Below are positions 21,263 through 34,000 of a stretch of DNA of 64,000 nt, piece by piece. Source of the stretch: Myoxocephalus aenaeus (lineage: Eukaryota > Chordata > Actinopteri > Perciformes > Cottidae); assembly GCA_038501785.1 (NCBI GenBank), contig JBAMJR010000189.1:2573501-2637500 (forward strand), read 5' to 3'. The position numbers were made by a program, and so were the translations under genes. The first letter of the stretch is position 1. Every line of letters starts with the position of its first letter. Under the pieces are notes generated by a model, which was given only the letters and a program-made list of their open reading frames with translations, did no database searches and was not told where the DNA came from.

Positions 21263-23990
21263 GACTCCAGCTGGTTAGAAGTGTGTTCTGTCATGTGCTG
21301 ATTACTTATGATTCGGCTCAGAGGAATGTCGTAATTAAAGTGCCGAAATGAGTCTTCCTCCTCAGGAAGATACGCCCCCCCTTTGGACCTTCTGAGTTCC
21401 TGTATTTATGTGCTGCTGCTTTCAAAGACACAATATACTCCCAGAACACACATAATACAGAAACACACAAAATAACTAGCTAAGGTATAGCTAGAATAAA
21501 TGTTATGATGTATCCCTCAACATGACTTATATATAAGTAACTATATGTGCTCTCTGTATGTTAAGCACCATTTAAAATATATATATATTTTGTTGTATTC
21601 AGAAGTTATGAAAACACTTTTTTGTTATGCCTCTAGGCATAAAGGTTAAAGAGGTACTGCACGTAAGATGAATGACATGACTGGACTGTGGTGAAACGCT
21701 TCAATGCTGCTGATGTTCATATTCATATTGTGGACGTAGTCATCGTGACGTCACCCATTGGTTTGTGGACTTCCGTTATGAAGCCTGGAGTTTGGCAATT
21801 TTGCCATGGCCATCTTGGATTACAGCAGTCACCATGTTGTTTTCTTCGTCACCAATGAAAGGAAGTTACCATATTTGGAATGCTATTTGACTCTAAATGG
21901 AGCATAATTTACCAAATGAACATCATGCTGTATTGAAGAAGACTTTAAACTAGAGATTGAGACATAAACTCATGTTTACAATGTTTACTGAGGGAATAAA
22001 TCAAGAGAGGAGTAGAGTCATTTTCTCATATACTTCTATACAACCAGAGGAGTCACCCCCTGCTGGTCAGTAGAGAGAAGGCATGTTTTAAGACACTTCC
22101 TCTTTGGTTTCACACGGCAGAACCGGAGGTTGTGGCCTGTTAGTTACACAGTACTATCTGACAAGCTGTCCTTGCAAATTGTTTGGAAAGAGGCAGGCAT
22201 ATAAAGAAAATACTGTAGATGGCAGGTGATTGGATGAACCATCTGTCAATCAAACTCTTACTGAAGCAAGTTGGGAAGAGCCTTCAGTCTCAATCTTTTC
22301 TCTTCTTTAAACAAAGAAATACTCTCCCGTTCTGATGCTATTCCAGCATATACGGTAGCCTCTTCAGGAGCCGCCTCTCCGTAACGTGTCACACAGACAT
22401 AAGCCCCGCCCATAGTTGCCAGCAGCTCATCACAGAACACTGATTGGTCCATCTTCTGGCTTACCGGCCACAAACGCTGTTTAACATAAACACTTCAATG
22501 GTGACTTGGCAACAATGTTGCCAACCACACTTGTTTTGTTGCTCGTAGTGTGAACAAAGCACAACAGTCTTCCCTGGAGCTGGGGACATGTTTAGATACA
22601 TAGTGGGTTAAAGGAGCTGCACAGAGCTCAGTGAGAGACATTCATTATGCAGAAATCTTTTCAACATTAAAGCCCATTTCAAAGAATAAAAGTGTTCATA
22701 CTGACAACAGGACTGACATTAAACCTGGTTAAGAGAGGACTAAACTTAACTAGACTTAACTTAAGATAATTAATCTGGTTTAATTCAAAACTCGGCTTGA
22801 AATTTTGTTTGTGAAGATGTTCTGATGAGCTGGATTTAATCTAAATTAATTATAGTCATGCAACTGATTCAAAGTCAGTCTTCCTATTGATTTAGGTTTC
22901 CTTTCCTTCCAGTATTGAGCAAGACTTTCTCACTTCCTCTTTCTATTATTTCGCTCTTTAGAAAAGCTTAGTTTGGGAATTTTTGCTTTTAGTCATCTAT
23001 TTTTAAAGAGCACCAGTCACCCACGATTTAACTAAAAAGACTTTCTGTGGATATGTTGATAGGAGCCCCGATGCAAGCAAAGATCAACCAACAGAGGAGA
23101 TGGGTTCAAGCGCACCACCGTACATGGTGCCCCCAGGTCAGACCATGTTCACCGGCTGCATCGGTCCACAAGAAGACATTTGGGGGTTAAGCCAGCTCGT
23201 TATACAATGGAAACCGATCCTTAAAAGGTGGGATGAGTGCCACAAAGTGTAGTCAGGAAGGTATATTTTGCATGTTATTTTACATGTAATGAGACACTTC
23301 CCAAACACACCTGAGGCACATCACATAATCACAGGAGAGGCGCCAGGATGGAGGACCACAGGACCAGATGAGAAGGATGGAGGACTACAGGACCAGATGG
23401 AGAGCGGCGGTGGCCTTTCTTTCAGTGGGCTGAGTAAGTAATCCCTAAGTAAGAAGTACCAGTAGTGACATAACGTGTTCATGATCTAAAGTTAACTCTT
23501 GAACGTTATTCCATTGTTTGAGATTGTATAGCTCGAGCTGAGAAGTATTCATCTCTTGTGTTTGTCTCTCAGGGCTGGTCTCCTCTGTGTGTCTCTCCTG
23601 GAGCAGCAGAGTGGCAACCCGTCGTCCGAGGAAGACCCAGACCCCCAGCAGACCACCGGACCCCTCCCAGCACCCGGTGAGTCACAGACACAGTGACCAC
23701 GGCTACTGTATCGTCCCGTCTCCACCGGCACAGAGGACATAGTTTGTCTCCCTCTGCTGCTTCTGTGCCACTCCTCCCACAGGAAGCAGCTGTTTGTGTC
23801 CGCTCACAAGTCCAGACAGAGAAGGACGGTTCAGGCCGAATGAGAAATATGAATTGTGAAATATTAAATGTGTTCAGTTTGTGACATAGAACACTCTGTT
23901 AGTGTGAACCGTATTACTGTGTGTTACTCATAATACAAATATATGGGGATGCTTTAGATTATGGCCCACAGTCCTAAAAAATAAAAGAAT
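21263..23990. other. Intergenic region between the receptor kinase and ehbp1l1
   Basis: Mostly AT-rich sequence. It contains a copy of repeat family A (21735-22140), a repeat-like stretch around 22200-22480 and a GC-rich island at 23330-23760 with splice-like signals (see findings). The receptor promoter should lie just right of 21262; no TATA box or CpG island is obvious there. Confidence 0.5.
21735..22140 (+). repeat. Copy 3 of dispersed repeat family A
   Basis: The longest copy: 'gacgtcacccattggtttgtgg', 'catcttggattacagcagtc', 'accaatgaaaggaagttaccatatttgg', 'gaacatcatgctgtattgaagaagact' and 'aaactcatgtttacaatgtttactgagg', then 'cagaggagtcaccccctgctggtcagtagagagaagg'. Confidence 0.8.
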
Positions 23991-24007
23991 AATAAGAAAA
24001 ATAAACA

Positions 24008-25783
24008 TTTATTGTGGGTTCAAGGGAACAAGATATAAAGTTAGAGAATAATGTATGAATAAATATAAAAACAAATATAGTATGAACAGATAGATACTGT
24101 AGGTGTGTTGTTCCAGGGTAGTATTTATTTACTGGGCAACAAAGATGGAGGTTTGGGGGAAGATGGGAAATAAGTGAGCGACTCGCTGGTGAGAAAAAAG
24201 CAACATTTAGCAGCTCAGGAGACGGAGACTTTCCTCAACGGTTCATGGAGCTCAGAGGACGGTGAATGACTACAAATACATGCTGATGTTGCTCCGTGTC
24301 TGCTGGGTGATGAACAAATAGTGTAGGGAAACATGTAATCCATAGTACAATATGAAATAAAACTGCATGAGAAGTTAAAGGCGGTCAAATCTTTTGTATT
24401 TTCCAAACTTTACAAATAGTGCAAATGTAACATGAAAACCACAAGTAAAAACAGCAATACTTCTGACAGGAAAAGTTTCAGCATGAAATAAACAGCGCTT
24501 TTACAGAACGGTTTGCACTGAAGAGAAATCCTGGAGGAAGTTTCCCTTAATAATGTTAATATTGCGCTGACAAAATTTTTGGCTTTGAGAATGAAGAAAC
24601 GTTCACATCTTCACCTTTCATTTCTAGATCAAACCATCTGCGTAATGAAACAGTATTTTCAAAATAAAAGACAGGAGTCATTTACTGTATTTAGACATCT
24701 TGAACCTCATCAGAACATTTTCTCAATACAAAATCCTGCATGTATACATATTCCTATGTCACTGTCATCAGTTTACAGAGAGGATCAATGCTACTGAGCT
24801 GTGTGAACATGCTCTGCACAGACAGTAGACCAATGCTACGATAACAAGCGCTCTTAGCTTTGGTTCACATATCTGCTCGGCTGCTTCTCCAGTTGACAAC
24901 TTGAATAAATAGTAAAACTTAAAATCTACCCAATAAGTTATTTAAAAATGGCTGCTTTCCTCGTCCTGTATCCCATCAAACCGTATGATGTAAACATTTC
25001 AACATCTCAAACACCAAACTCCGGCTGCTTCTCGTCTCCAAACAGCTTCTGTAACAGCAAACGTATGTCTGGATCGTTTAGGTCTGAGTTGTGGCGTCTA
25101 AGCTCGGCCGAGGAGGAGAGAAGGAGTCTTTCCTTAACCCTAACCCAAGTCTGTTTTAAACTTAAACTGAGACTTCTTCCCCTGTAACTATGAATGAACT
25201 GCCACTAGACCGTGGTTATCAGCAGGTCCAATCCCAACATGGTTGGAACTACTTCCCCTGTTTTTGGCAGCTCATATCTGTACCAAACATCTCCAGGTCT
25301 AACACTTTTAATCAATTCCGTCTGTAACAACAGTCATAAAAAAAACACACACACACACAGAAACTGCAAAGCAAATAGTCCAAACGTGCAAGCAGCTCTC
25401 TCTCTCTCTCTCTGAGGCCCTGCTGCCTCTTCTTCTCAGTGGGTGCTGAACCTCCTATAGAGTTTAGTTTATGAACAACGCATTGATTTGTGAAAAATTA
25501 CACTTATAGCCCACTTTGATTTCCGGTCATAAAATGGAGCCAAAACGCCCAAAAACGCGACATTGAAAAGGGGAAAGTGAACCAAAAACAAAAAGATTTT
25601 TCAGAGCCTCGTTCTGTTTGTGGCCCACCTCCATTGGAAATACATCCACCTCATATTGGTTCAGAAGGACCGCTACGTCTGAGTGTCCCCTTCAGTCTGG
25701 CTGCAGGTGAAAAGATGAACAAAGTCGTCTTCCCACCCATTTCCTGTCAGGTAGGCGAGCCGGCATTTTTGTGGTTCACAGAA
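24008..25783 (-). terminator. Probable ehbp1l1 3' UTR with poly(A) signal candidates
   Basis: After the ehbp1l1 stop (25786-25784) the minus strand carries AATAAA at 24129-24124 and at 24013-24008, giving a 3' UTR of about 1.7 kb if used. Short (AC)n (25342-25360) and (TC)n (25397-25413) runs lie inside. No coding exon is evident. Confidence 0.35.
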
Positions 25784-28065
25784 TCACTGCATCACGCACT
25801 TCTCCTTCTGCTGCTTGGCGTACTTCCTCCTCCGCTGCTCCAGGCCTCGCTCCAGACGCTCGTCCTCCTCCAGAGCTCTGAGGACAAGGGAGACGAGGAG
25901 AGTCACGGAGGCTGCTGCATTAACATGTAAGTGTGTGCATGTGTGCCCATGTAGACCACCAGGATCATGTAGACCCACCCACAGCTGTGGAGCCAATCAA
26001 AGACTTCATTCACCCTAAAACAGCAGAGGAAGTGGACCTCACCCTCTCTCTTTGGCGTCCATGTTGTGGACCAGTTCGTCCCTCTGGTTGACCAGTGAAA
26101 CCAGCTCCTGAAGCAGCAGATGCTCTCTGCGTTTATGGGCCTGAGTCTTCTGCCCCTCTGCACCACAAAGACAAGAGAGGGAACAGGTCAAATGGCTGAT
26201 TTTGGCAATGGAGTCTTGTAGCTTTGAAGAGAGCATGGATGACGGCTTCAGCTCCCCATCAGAGAGGCAGTCTGACAGCAAGGTAAAGGGGGAAATATTC
26301 TAAATATAGTGTAGACTAAAACACGTCCACAGCAGTGTATTACTCTGGTACTCCTGTCTGTTTCTCTAAACTCCATCTACTGTAGTAGCACACTGACGGT
26401 ACACTATGGAGAAGTACTACAGGCTACAATCCGAGCATTCGCCCTCAGTGTTTGGTGATGTTGAAGGTAGAGTGTGTTGATGGTAAAGTCGTACCTTCGA
26501 TTGCCATCATGTCCCTCAGCTCTTTGTTCAACAGCTCGAATTTTCTTTCCAAGTCTTGTTCCTCCAGCCTGTTAATCACAAGAGATGCATGACATTGAAG
26601 ATGAAATGTAGAAGTGAACGTTGAGCTCATTTCTTTTGTCAAACTATTGTATCAGAGGTCAAGAGTGGGCCGGTACCTACAATTTCTCATTTTGCTTGCT
26701 TAATATTCAGGAATCCTGCACAGTGACAACCGCAAACCTTTTCTGACATCGAGATCTTTCATTGGCTCCCTTGAGTGGACCGGACTTCAAGCGAGAGACA
26801 TTGAGCACAAGGAGCAACAGCGGAACTTCATTCATTATTTCGGCAGCTATATGTTTAGTTCGCTTTCTTCTGTCAAAGTCTTTTAACTACAGTTGCTGCT
26901 TAAATGTCCCACGATATTTGATGCAGTGACGTGACCTGTATGGAAACCTTTCATCTTTCTTATCGTTAAAGAAAACCCTCATACAATACTTTATTAAAAA
27001 GCAACGTAGCCTACACGCCCTGGTGAAAGATCTAAGAAAATAATTACTTTATGTTGGTGGCGGGTGGAGGATTTATGCGTACATGTGGATTCAGCTGACG
27101 TCAGGATGAACGTGTGCTAAAGATGGAAATTAACATTTTGTACTGTGTTCTAATGTTTCCAGCAGCGTGAGTCGTGGATGTCTTACAGTAGCTGCAGATG
27201 GTCCTGCCTCCTGATTAAAGCATTCTTCTTGTTGACCAGCGTGAACCATTCCTGAATCAACCGCTCCTCCTCCACCTTGTCACTGCCTGCAGGAGAGAAT
27301 CACATTACTATAATCCCTGTTAGTCATAGCCCTTCTCTTTCTTTCCTACAATGGAATAATGCAGTTTCACAGTGAATACTGAATAATATCTATATCACAG
27401 CTAAATAGCAGCTTCAAATTACAAATCATTCCTTGAAATGACAGATGTTCGTCCCTCAGGTTAGTAAGTCGTACAAATTGTTTTCTCTAAATATTACCCA
27501 GAATGTCACCCAGAATTTCATGTGCTTTTCCTTTATTGTGCGCCCATTTGTGTTAAGATGATCTTACCTGTTTCCAGTAGTTGTCTGAGTTTCCTCTCCA
27601 CCACACCTGCTCTGTTATCAATATGACTTTGTTCCGCTTCCAGGGCTTCTATCTGACTCAGCACATACTGGTTGGGGTCCTGAATGTATTCATACACACA
27701 CAAACAAACACAATTACCCAACAGACAGTTATGGTCAGCTGTCGATATTTAACCATGCAATGAAACAAAAGGTGACTGACTTGGCCTTCTGGTCTTCCCT
27801 CCTCGACTTCAGCGTCTGTTCTCTCTGTGGGACAAACACAAATACCACTTGAATGAATGAAGCCATGCTTAACAACTTTAGTTTCAACAGTGAAAAAACA
27901 TTCCAAATCACCATGTCCAAACAAAGGCATCAAAAAAAGGTGTTTAACAGTTGTTGTTTTTTAATAAGGGGATATGTTAAAATGTATGTTAACACAGATA
28001 TATGAAATCTAACCCGTGTCTGACTTCCTCCGAGTAATCACACTGTCTTCTTGGCCTGCAACAAC
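25784..28065 (-). CDS. ehbp1l1: ehbp1l1 exons 26-32: bMERB Rab-binding domain and CaaX end
   Basis: Seven short exons encode a long helical bundle: DPNQYVLSQIEALEAEQSHI, VVERKLRQLLETGSDKVEEE, RLIQEWFTLVNKKNALIRRQ, LEEQDLERKFELLNKELRDM, QELVSLVNQRDELVHNMDAK, EDERLERGLEQRRRKYAKQQ, then KEKCVMQ. The bMERB domain of the MICAL and EHBP1 families binds GTP-loaded Rab8, Rab10, Rab1 or Rab35. The last four residues, CVMQ, form a CaaX prenylation box, as in mammalian EHBP1 proteins. The 44-base exon 27824-27781 was placed in the only frame that keeps both neighbours in phase. Confidence 0.93.
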
Positions 28066-31000
28066 CTGCAAACAAAAAAAGTTCCTCATACATCACAGAT
28101 AAGAGAAAAATGCAATGAGGAGAATAACAAGGGGATACATGACTAAGCAATTAGGAATCATACCACCGATATGTCTCCTTCTTCTAGTGACCCACTTCTT
28201 CGCTGTGACCTACGCTTCTTGACCAGATCTGCGTCTTTGACATGAGAGAAACCAGTTTTGGACAGGAAGTGAGTCCTTGGCGGTGCCACTGGTAGCTGAG
28301 CCCCAGCAGCCTGCATCCGTTTGGTTCTGGGAGGTGGTACGACGTCCCTAGTTTTACTGTCTTCTGACTCTGAGGTGCCTGCTGCCCCGTTGGTGTCTAG
28401 ACTTATGCCCTCCTCCTGCAGCCTCTGGGCACAGTAGCGAACAGTCGCCTCGGGGTCCTCTTGGCTCTCCCGGTCCCCTGCTACTGCATAGCTAGACTCA
28501 CTGCTATTCCTCGCTATGTGGAGCACACTGAGCTCCTGGCCCGTGAAATGGGTGCGGATCTGGTTGAGGTAGGTCATGACAATGAGGCGGTCAGGCACTG
28601 CTAGCATGACCATGTCTGAAGGCTCCATCAGCCTGGAAATGCCAAGTTCGGCAAAGCCGTCAAAGGCCTGCAATTTGTAGAAAAATAAATCGGATTAGGA
28701 ATCATCAACCAACACATGAAATATTGTTCAATGTTGGTCTTTTATTCAACCGATAGCCAATCACCTTCTTGTTGTTGTGCTTGATGTCATACGGGTCCAG
28801 CATTTCATAATTACTACACAAAAAAAGAGAAGACAAAATAAACACATAAAATAGTGTCTGCATAAAGAAGAGTACAATACTCTTTCTATCTGGAGACCAA
28901 CTATTGTCAACAGGTTTCTCACATCTTTTCTGGTTGGAAGTGATGTAAAATAGCACAAAAGGCAAGGCCGTTCCTCCAGGAGGTGCTGAAGTTGGTGATC
29001 TTCACTCCCTTGTGATCCTGCGTGGCTTCCTGACACCAGTCCAGTAGAGACTGACTAGATGTCACTAAACTGGGATTGGGCGAAAAGACCTAGAACACAC
29101 ACAATAACAATATTGAGATAGAATTGTGAAAAAATAACTGTAGAGGCAATGATAATTCTTCACTCTGAGCACATTATTCTCAGTTATTTGATCAATTGTT
29201 AAGATATCAATATTGACAGGTGCAGCTTTAACATACTTCTGGAGAGACCGCCCCATCTGCAGGTCTTTTCTGAGGTGTTGTTGGGTCATTGGCTTGGTGG
29301 AGGCCAGCAACTTGTGACTTCTCCCTTTGCCTGGAGAAACACACAAAAACAAAGCAAAGTGAGAAATAACTTCCACAATGTCTTTGATAACATGTTGGTC
29401 TGGTTATTGATGATTTTGTAAACCATGTTGGTAATGATACCATACCATGTTAGATGATTAGGAAATACAAGGACATGATCATTTCTATTGTGTAGAGTTA
29501 GTTAATTATAAGTACACCCCCACACCTTCAAGTTTACTGACTAATCTTACCTTTCCTCTTCTAAGCAACCAGTATCTACATCTACAGATACAAAGCCAAA
29601 GTCCAACTCTTCGTCCCTCATTTCCTTCCTTGAGTTTATTTCCATTGGTTCACTGTCTTCATCATCCTGTACATGTAGCCAGTCATCCTGAGAAGATGCA
29701 ACAGTGGAAGCAAGGGACCTATCAATCTCTTCTCCCAGGACTTGTTCAATGTCAGTTTGCTCAGACACACACTCTGCAGACTTCTCTAAATCCTCTGTTA
29801 CAACAGGGTTTTCTGTGAAGGTCCAGCCATCAATGATTTCATCCAGTCCCTTCTCTGTATCTTCTACAGCGTCTTCCTGAGGAAATTCTTCTTCTCCCAT
29901 TGCTTCTAGCACTTCACGTTCCAACTCCGATTCACCATCATCTTCTCCTTGGATTGTGACGAAACCTCCTTCAGAGATCACACTTGAATCCAGCGATGTT
30001 GAGCCTTCCTTAGTTTCCTTGCCAGTGGCAGATGTATCCTCTGGGGTTCTCTGAGATAATTCCATTTCTAGAGGGAATACATTGTCTGCAAGTGAAGTGC
30101 TGTCTGAATAAGTGGCACTGAGACGTTTCTTGCCCCGTGGCAATGGAACTGGCAAGCTTGACTGCTCATTCTGTTGGACTGATTCATCACCAGTGGTGTC
30201 AGTTACTGTGTCTGCCAGGCGGGGGGCTGGTGAGTCAGAAATTGTCGTGCCTTCTGGGAATGAACCACTGAGACGTTTCTTTACTCTTGGTTTTGGTACA
30301 GGTAAGCTTGAAGCACCTGGTGTCTTCTCTGAAATATGATCATCCTCTACTTGAAGCCTGGCCTCAATGGTCAATCTACTTCTCCTCAACTTTACGGGAG
30401 TCACTAATTCTGTCAATGAAGAAGGTTGATCACCCAAAGGAAGAGGAGAAAAGCTTTTGCTGTGTTGCACTTTTGATAATTCTTTATCTTGATCATCTTG
30501 CTTTGCCGCCTGTGCCTCTTCTCTATTGGAAGGCTTAGATGTGCTCGCCATGGCTGTAACGTCATCTGGGAAGGAGCCACTTAGACGTTTCCTCACACGT
30601 GGCACTGGCATACAAAGAGTTGTTTGTTTGTCCTTCTCTGCTTCTGCTATCTCTGATGAATCTTGTGTTTTCTGGGAAGATGTGATGTCAATTGTACCAA
30701 CAGATGTGTCATCAGCAGCATTTGACTGCTTTATTTCATCCGTAACAGTGTTTGCTATCTGGAATGGTTTTACAAACTCTTTGTTACTGTCGATTTTGCC
30801 AGATTTGCTTGAGGGCAATTTCTTGCCACGTTGTGGAAGACGTATCTTCTTGATGATTGAGAGAGAAGCAGTTTGCTCAACATGAAACATCTCTGGTTCA
30901 GGGTTTGAGGTAAGGCTCCCAATTCCCTTCATTTCTGAGGGAGGAAATACGTGAGAAGAAGCCTGGATATATGTATTAATGTCTTTCTTAAACCATTCCG

Positions 31001-34000
31001 AAGTACAAGAGGTTTGCTCTGTGTGCTTTGAGCAGACCAGTTCTGTCTCTGCCTGTAGAGCAGCACTCCCGACAAAATCTGTTTCTTGAGAGTGTTGTTC
31101 GATTGTTTGATCTTTTCTTCCTACTGGTTGTGAAGGGATCATTTCAGTGGCTGTTTGACCGGGTTTATCAATGCTCTGTAAAGGTTCAAGAGCACCTGAG
31201 ACAACAGAGCTTCTCGTACATGGTTGAGGAGGAACAGGGTTCATAGTTTTCAAAGCAGAGCTGACTTGGGCATTCATATCCTGTTGGTCATTAGTTTTTG
31301 GAACAAATGTCTCTCTCGTCACACTGTCTTTTCTCCTCAGAGGCTTGCAAGGGGTAGTTTTCTGTGAAGTTTCAGGTGGCAAACTACCATCTCTTCTTTT
31401 CACACGAGGAGGCGCAACAACATCCATGGATATTTGCACAGATTCAACTTCTCGTTTCTGTCTATAGTCACTTGGGTATGAAGTTACTTGAGCACTAACA
31501 CTTTCTTGGGCATGACCATTCTGAGGTACACAAGGAATGCTACTGGCTCTTTTCTTTATCCGGCAAGATGGGGTAGGGGCAGGTTGTATCTCACCAGTAG
31601 GATATTTCCCTAGAGATTGGATTGGAACAACTTCAGGGAGGAGAGTGACCGACGCAACATCAGATTTTTGTTTGCGGTCTGGAGTTAAACTATCCTTCCT
31701 TCTGAGTGGGCGTGATGGAATAGTGTCTTTTTCCTGATCAAACCTTTTCTGTTGAAGTTCTGGAACTTTTCTCTTGGGCTTTCTGCCTCGGACAGCAATG
31801 CCAGCTTGTGGTCCAACTGGACTAATGTCCTGAATATATGAGGGTTTGTCCATGAGTTTCTCTCTGTGAACATTGGAATCTGTCAGTGACTCATTTGATG
31901 TAGGCTGCAGGGATGTGGCAGAAATTCCTTCCGTGTTTGTTTGTTGGGGGCTTAAGGAAGAGAAAGGACAAGCTTCAGAATTTGCTGTTCTTCGTCATAT
32001 AGGTGTACCATGCACCTTATCTCCAACCAATTAATATGCTCAACTGAATAAGACAAATAAACAATAAGCAAATCTTATGACACATTGCAAAACAAAACTG
32101 ACCATCATTTTCAATATTTTGCTTTACTTGTGTACATGCACACTTGAAACAACACAGCAGCATATAAAGCACATACTGTAAAGACAAAGTTCCCTTAAGT
32201 GTACAAGACTTACTTAAAACGCAACAAAAAAGGCAACATTATCATTCCATATCACAATGCCAATCTTAACTGCCATTACAGATAGTTGACCATCACACTT
32301 TCCTGAGTAGTAAGCGCTCATAAGCAGAACAAGAGACAATTTTATCACCAAAAACGCAGAACATATACACTATCACACCGTGCACCAAACACTTTACTGG
32401 GTCACTGTCCCCAAGCACTCACCCTTTATCCAGCTGTGATGATGTTGACACGGTTCTAACCTCATCCTGATCTGTCTCCGTCTGTTGCCTTGCTAACAAG
32501 CTTTCAATATACACTGTACAATGTGAGTCCTGCCCTGTGAGTGATCTTTCCTTTGTATGCCATTGATCAAGAAAGGCCTCTTGTTCCTCTGCTTGTTCAC
32601 TATCCTCCTCCTTCGATATTTCAGTGATATCTGCCTCTGTCAGCGGTGGCCATTTCTTAATGCTTGCACAAACCAAAAACCTGTCATCATTGTCGGTAGT
32701 TGGTAATGGAGATGCTGATCGATCACCATACAAGTCCAACATGTAAGGCTCAGCACTTTCTTGATATTCAATGTTATGTTTGGTGTAAATGTCTTCAAAC
32801 TGGCCCTCTATCTTCTGTATGGAAGTAGTGTTGCCAGAAAAATGTGTTGAAAACTCATTTGAAGGGGTCAGTGTTTTGTCTTTCAGATCCATAGAAGAGA
32901 CAGCCATGGGTTGGTGCTCCACTTCAGCTAAAGTAGAGCTAGACGGCCCCAAAATGGATGCTACTGTTTCATAACTGTGAGACATGGATACTGGAGTGAG
33001 TGAGTGAAACCTGGAACCATGCAAAAACAATGGTTTCAATAAACATGTAACTAATTATAGAAACCAGTGAGTACTGGAGAAAGTAAAAATAAATTCCCAT
33101 GCAAATGCTGTCCAGTTATTTTCTTTACCCCAAACTTTGAAATGTCAAAATCTGAATAGAAAAATAGAATGACCATATTTTGGTGGAATGTGGAATATCT
33201 CCATTTAGGGTTAGCAATAATTGATGCACACTATGACGCATGCTTCACACTATTAGTTTCAGGCCAGTCTTACACTTACCCTTTGTGGAAAACACCCACA
33301 ATAGCCTTTACTAATTCTGACGCCTCTTCCTCTTTTGCTGACAAAGAGGACTTTGCTTGTTTTTCTGTAATCGTTTCATCTGCCTCCAATACTTCCCAAC
33401 TCAAAAGTCCCGCTGGCTCTGATGTTTCCAATGGTTTTTTCACTTTTGTCTGGGCTACCTCTGCTACTGTCCTCTCTACTTGTGATTTGCTGGGGACCCA
33501 GAAACAACAGTTGCGTGATCCACAGAACTCGGGCAGCAACACAATAAAATACAGCATTCACAGAGATACTGAAATTTACCATGCACTGTATTGTCAAGTT
33601 ATAAAAGCTACCGTCTATATGTCCAAACAGTCCATGTTAGGCAAGCACTAAACTAACCCCTTTCACAGCAAACAATGCAAGAGCACTGGGCTCTTCTACT
33701 TACCCCTTATCTACACAAAGGTCTATGTTTTGCTTCGCATCATCTTTGAATTTCTCCTCTGTCATAAAAGCAAACATAGTAAAATACACACAAAAAACAA
33801 GACACAGAAAGGTGAATCTTCACACCGTGAATGTCTTACCATATGCACATGCTGTGCTGGGAAGGCTAAGAGATGTGGAGGGAACACCAGGCATTCTTGG
33901 GTCTTTGTGATATGACTGAATTGACTGTGCGTGAGGCAATTGTTGTGGCGTATGCTTCCCAGTAGAACATTGGACTTGAATGTTCATAGTTTCTTTCTCT

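Noticed and set aside
22258..22473. 71-codon minus-strand frame in the intergenic region
   Set aside because: Sits in a repeat-like stretch next to a family A copy; no recognisable product.
33169..33651. 160-codon plus-strand frame
   Set aside because: Overlaps exon 19 antisense and flanking intron; no recognisable protein and no splice or promoter support.
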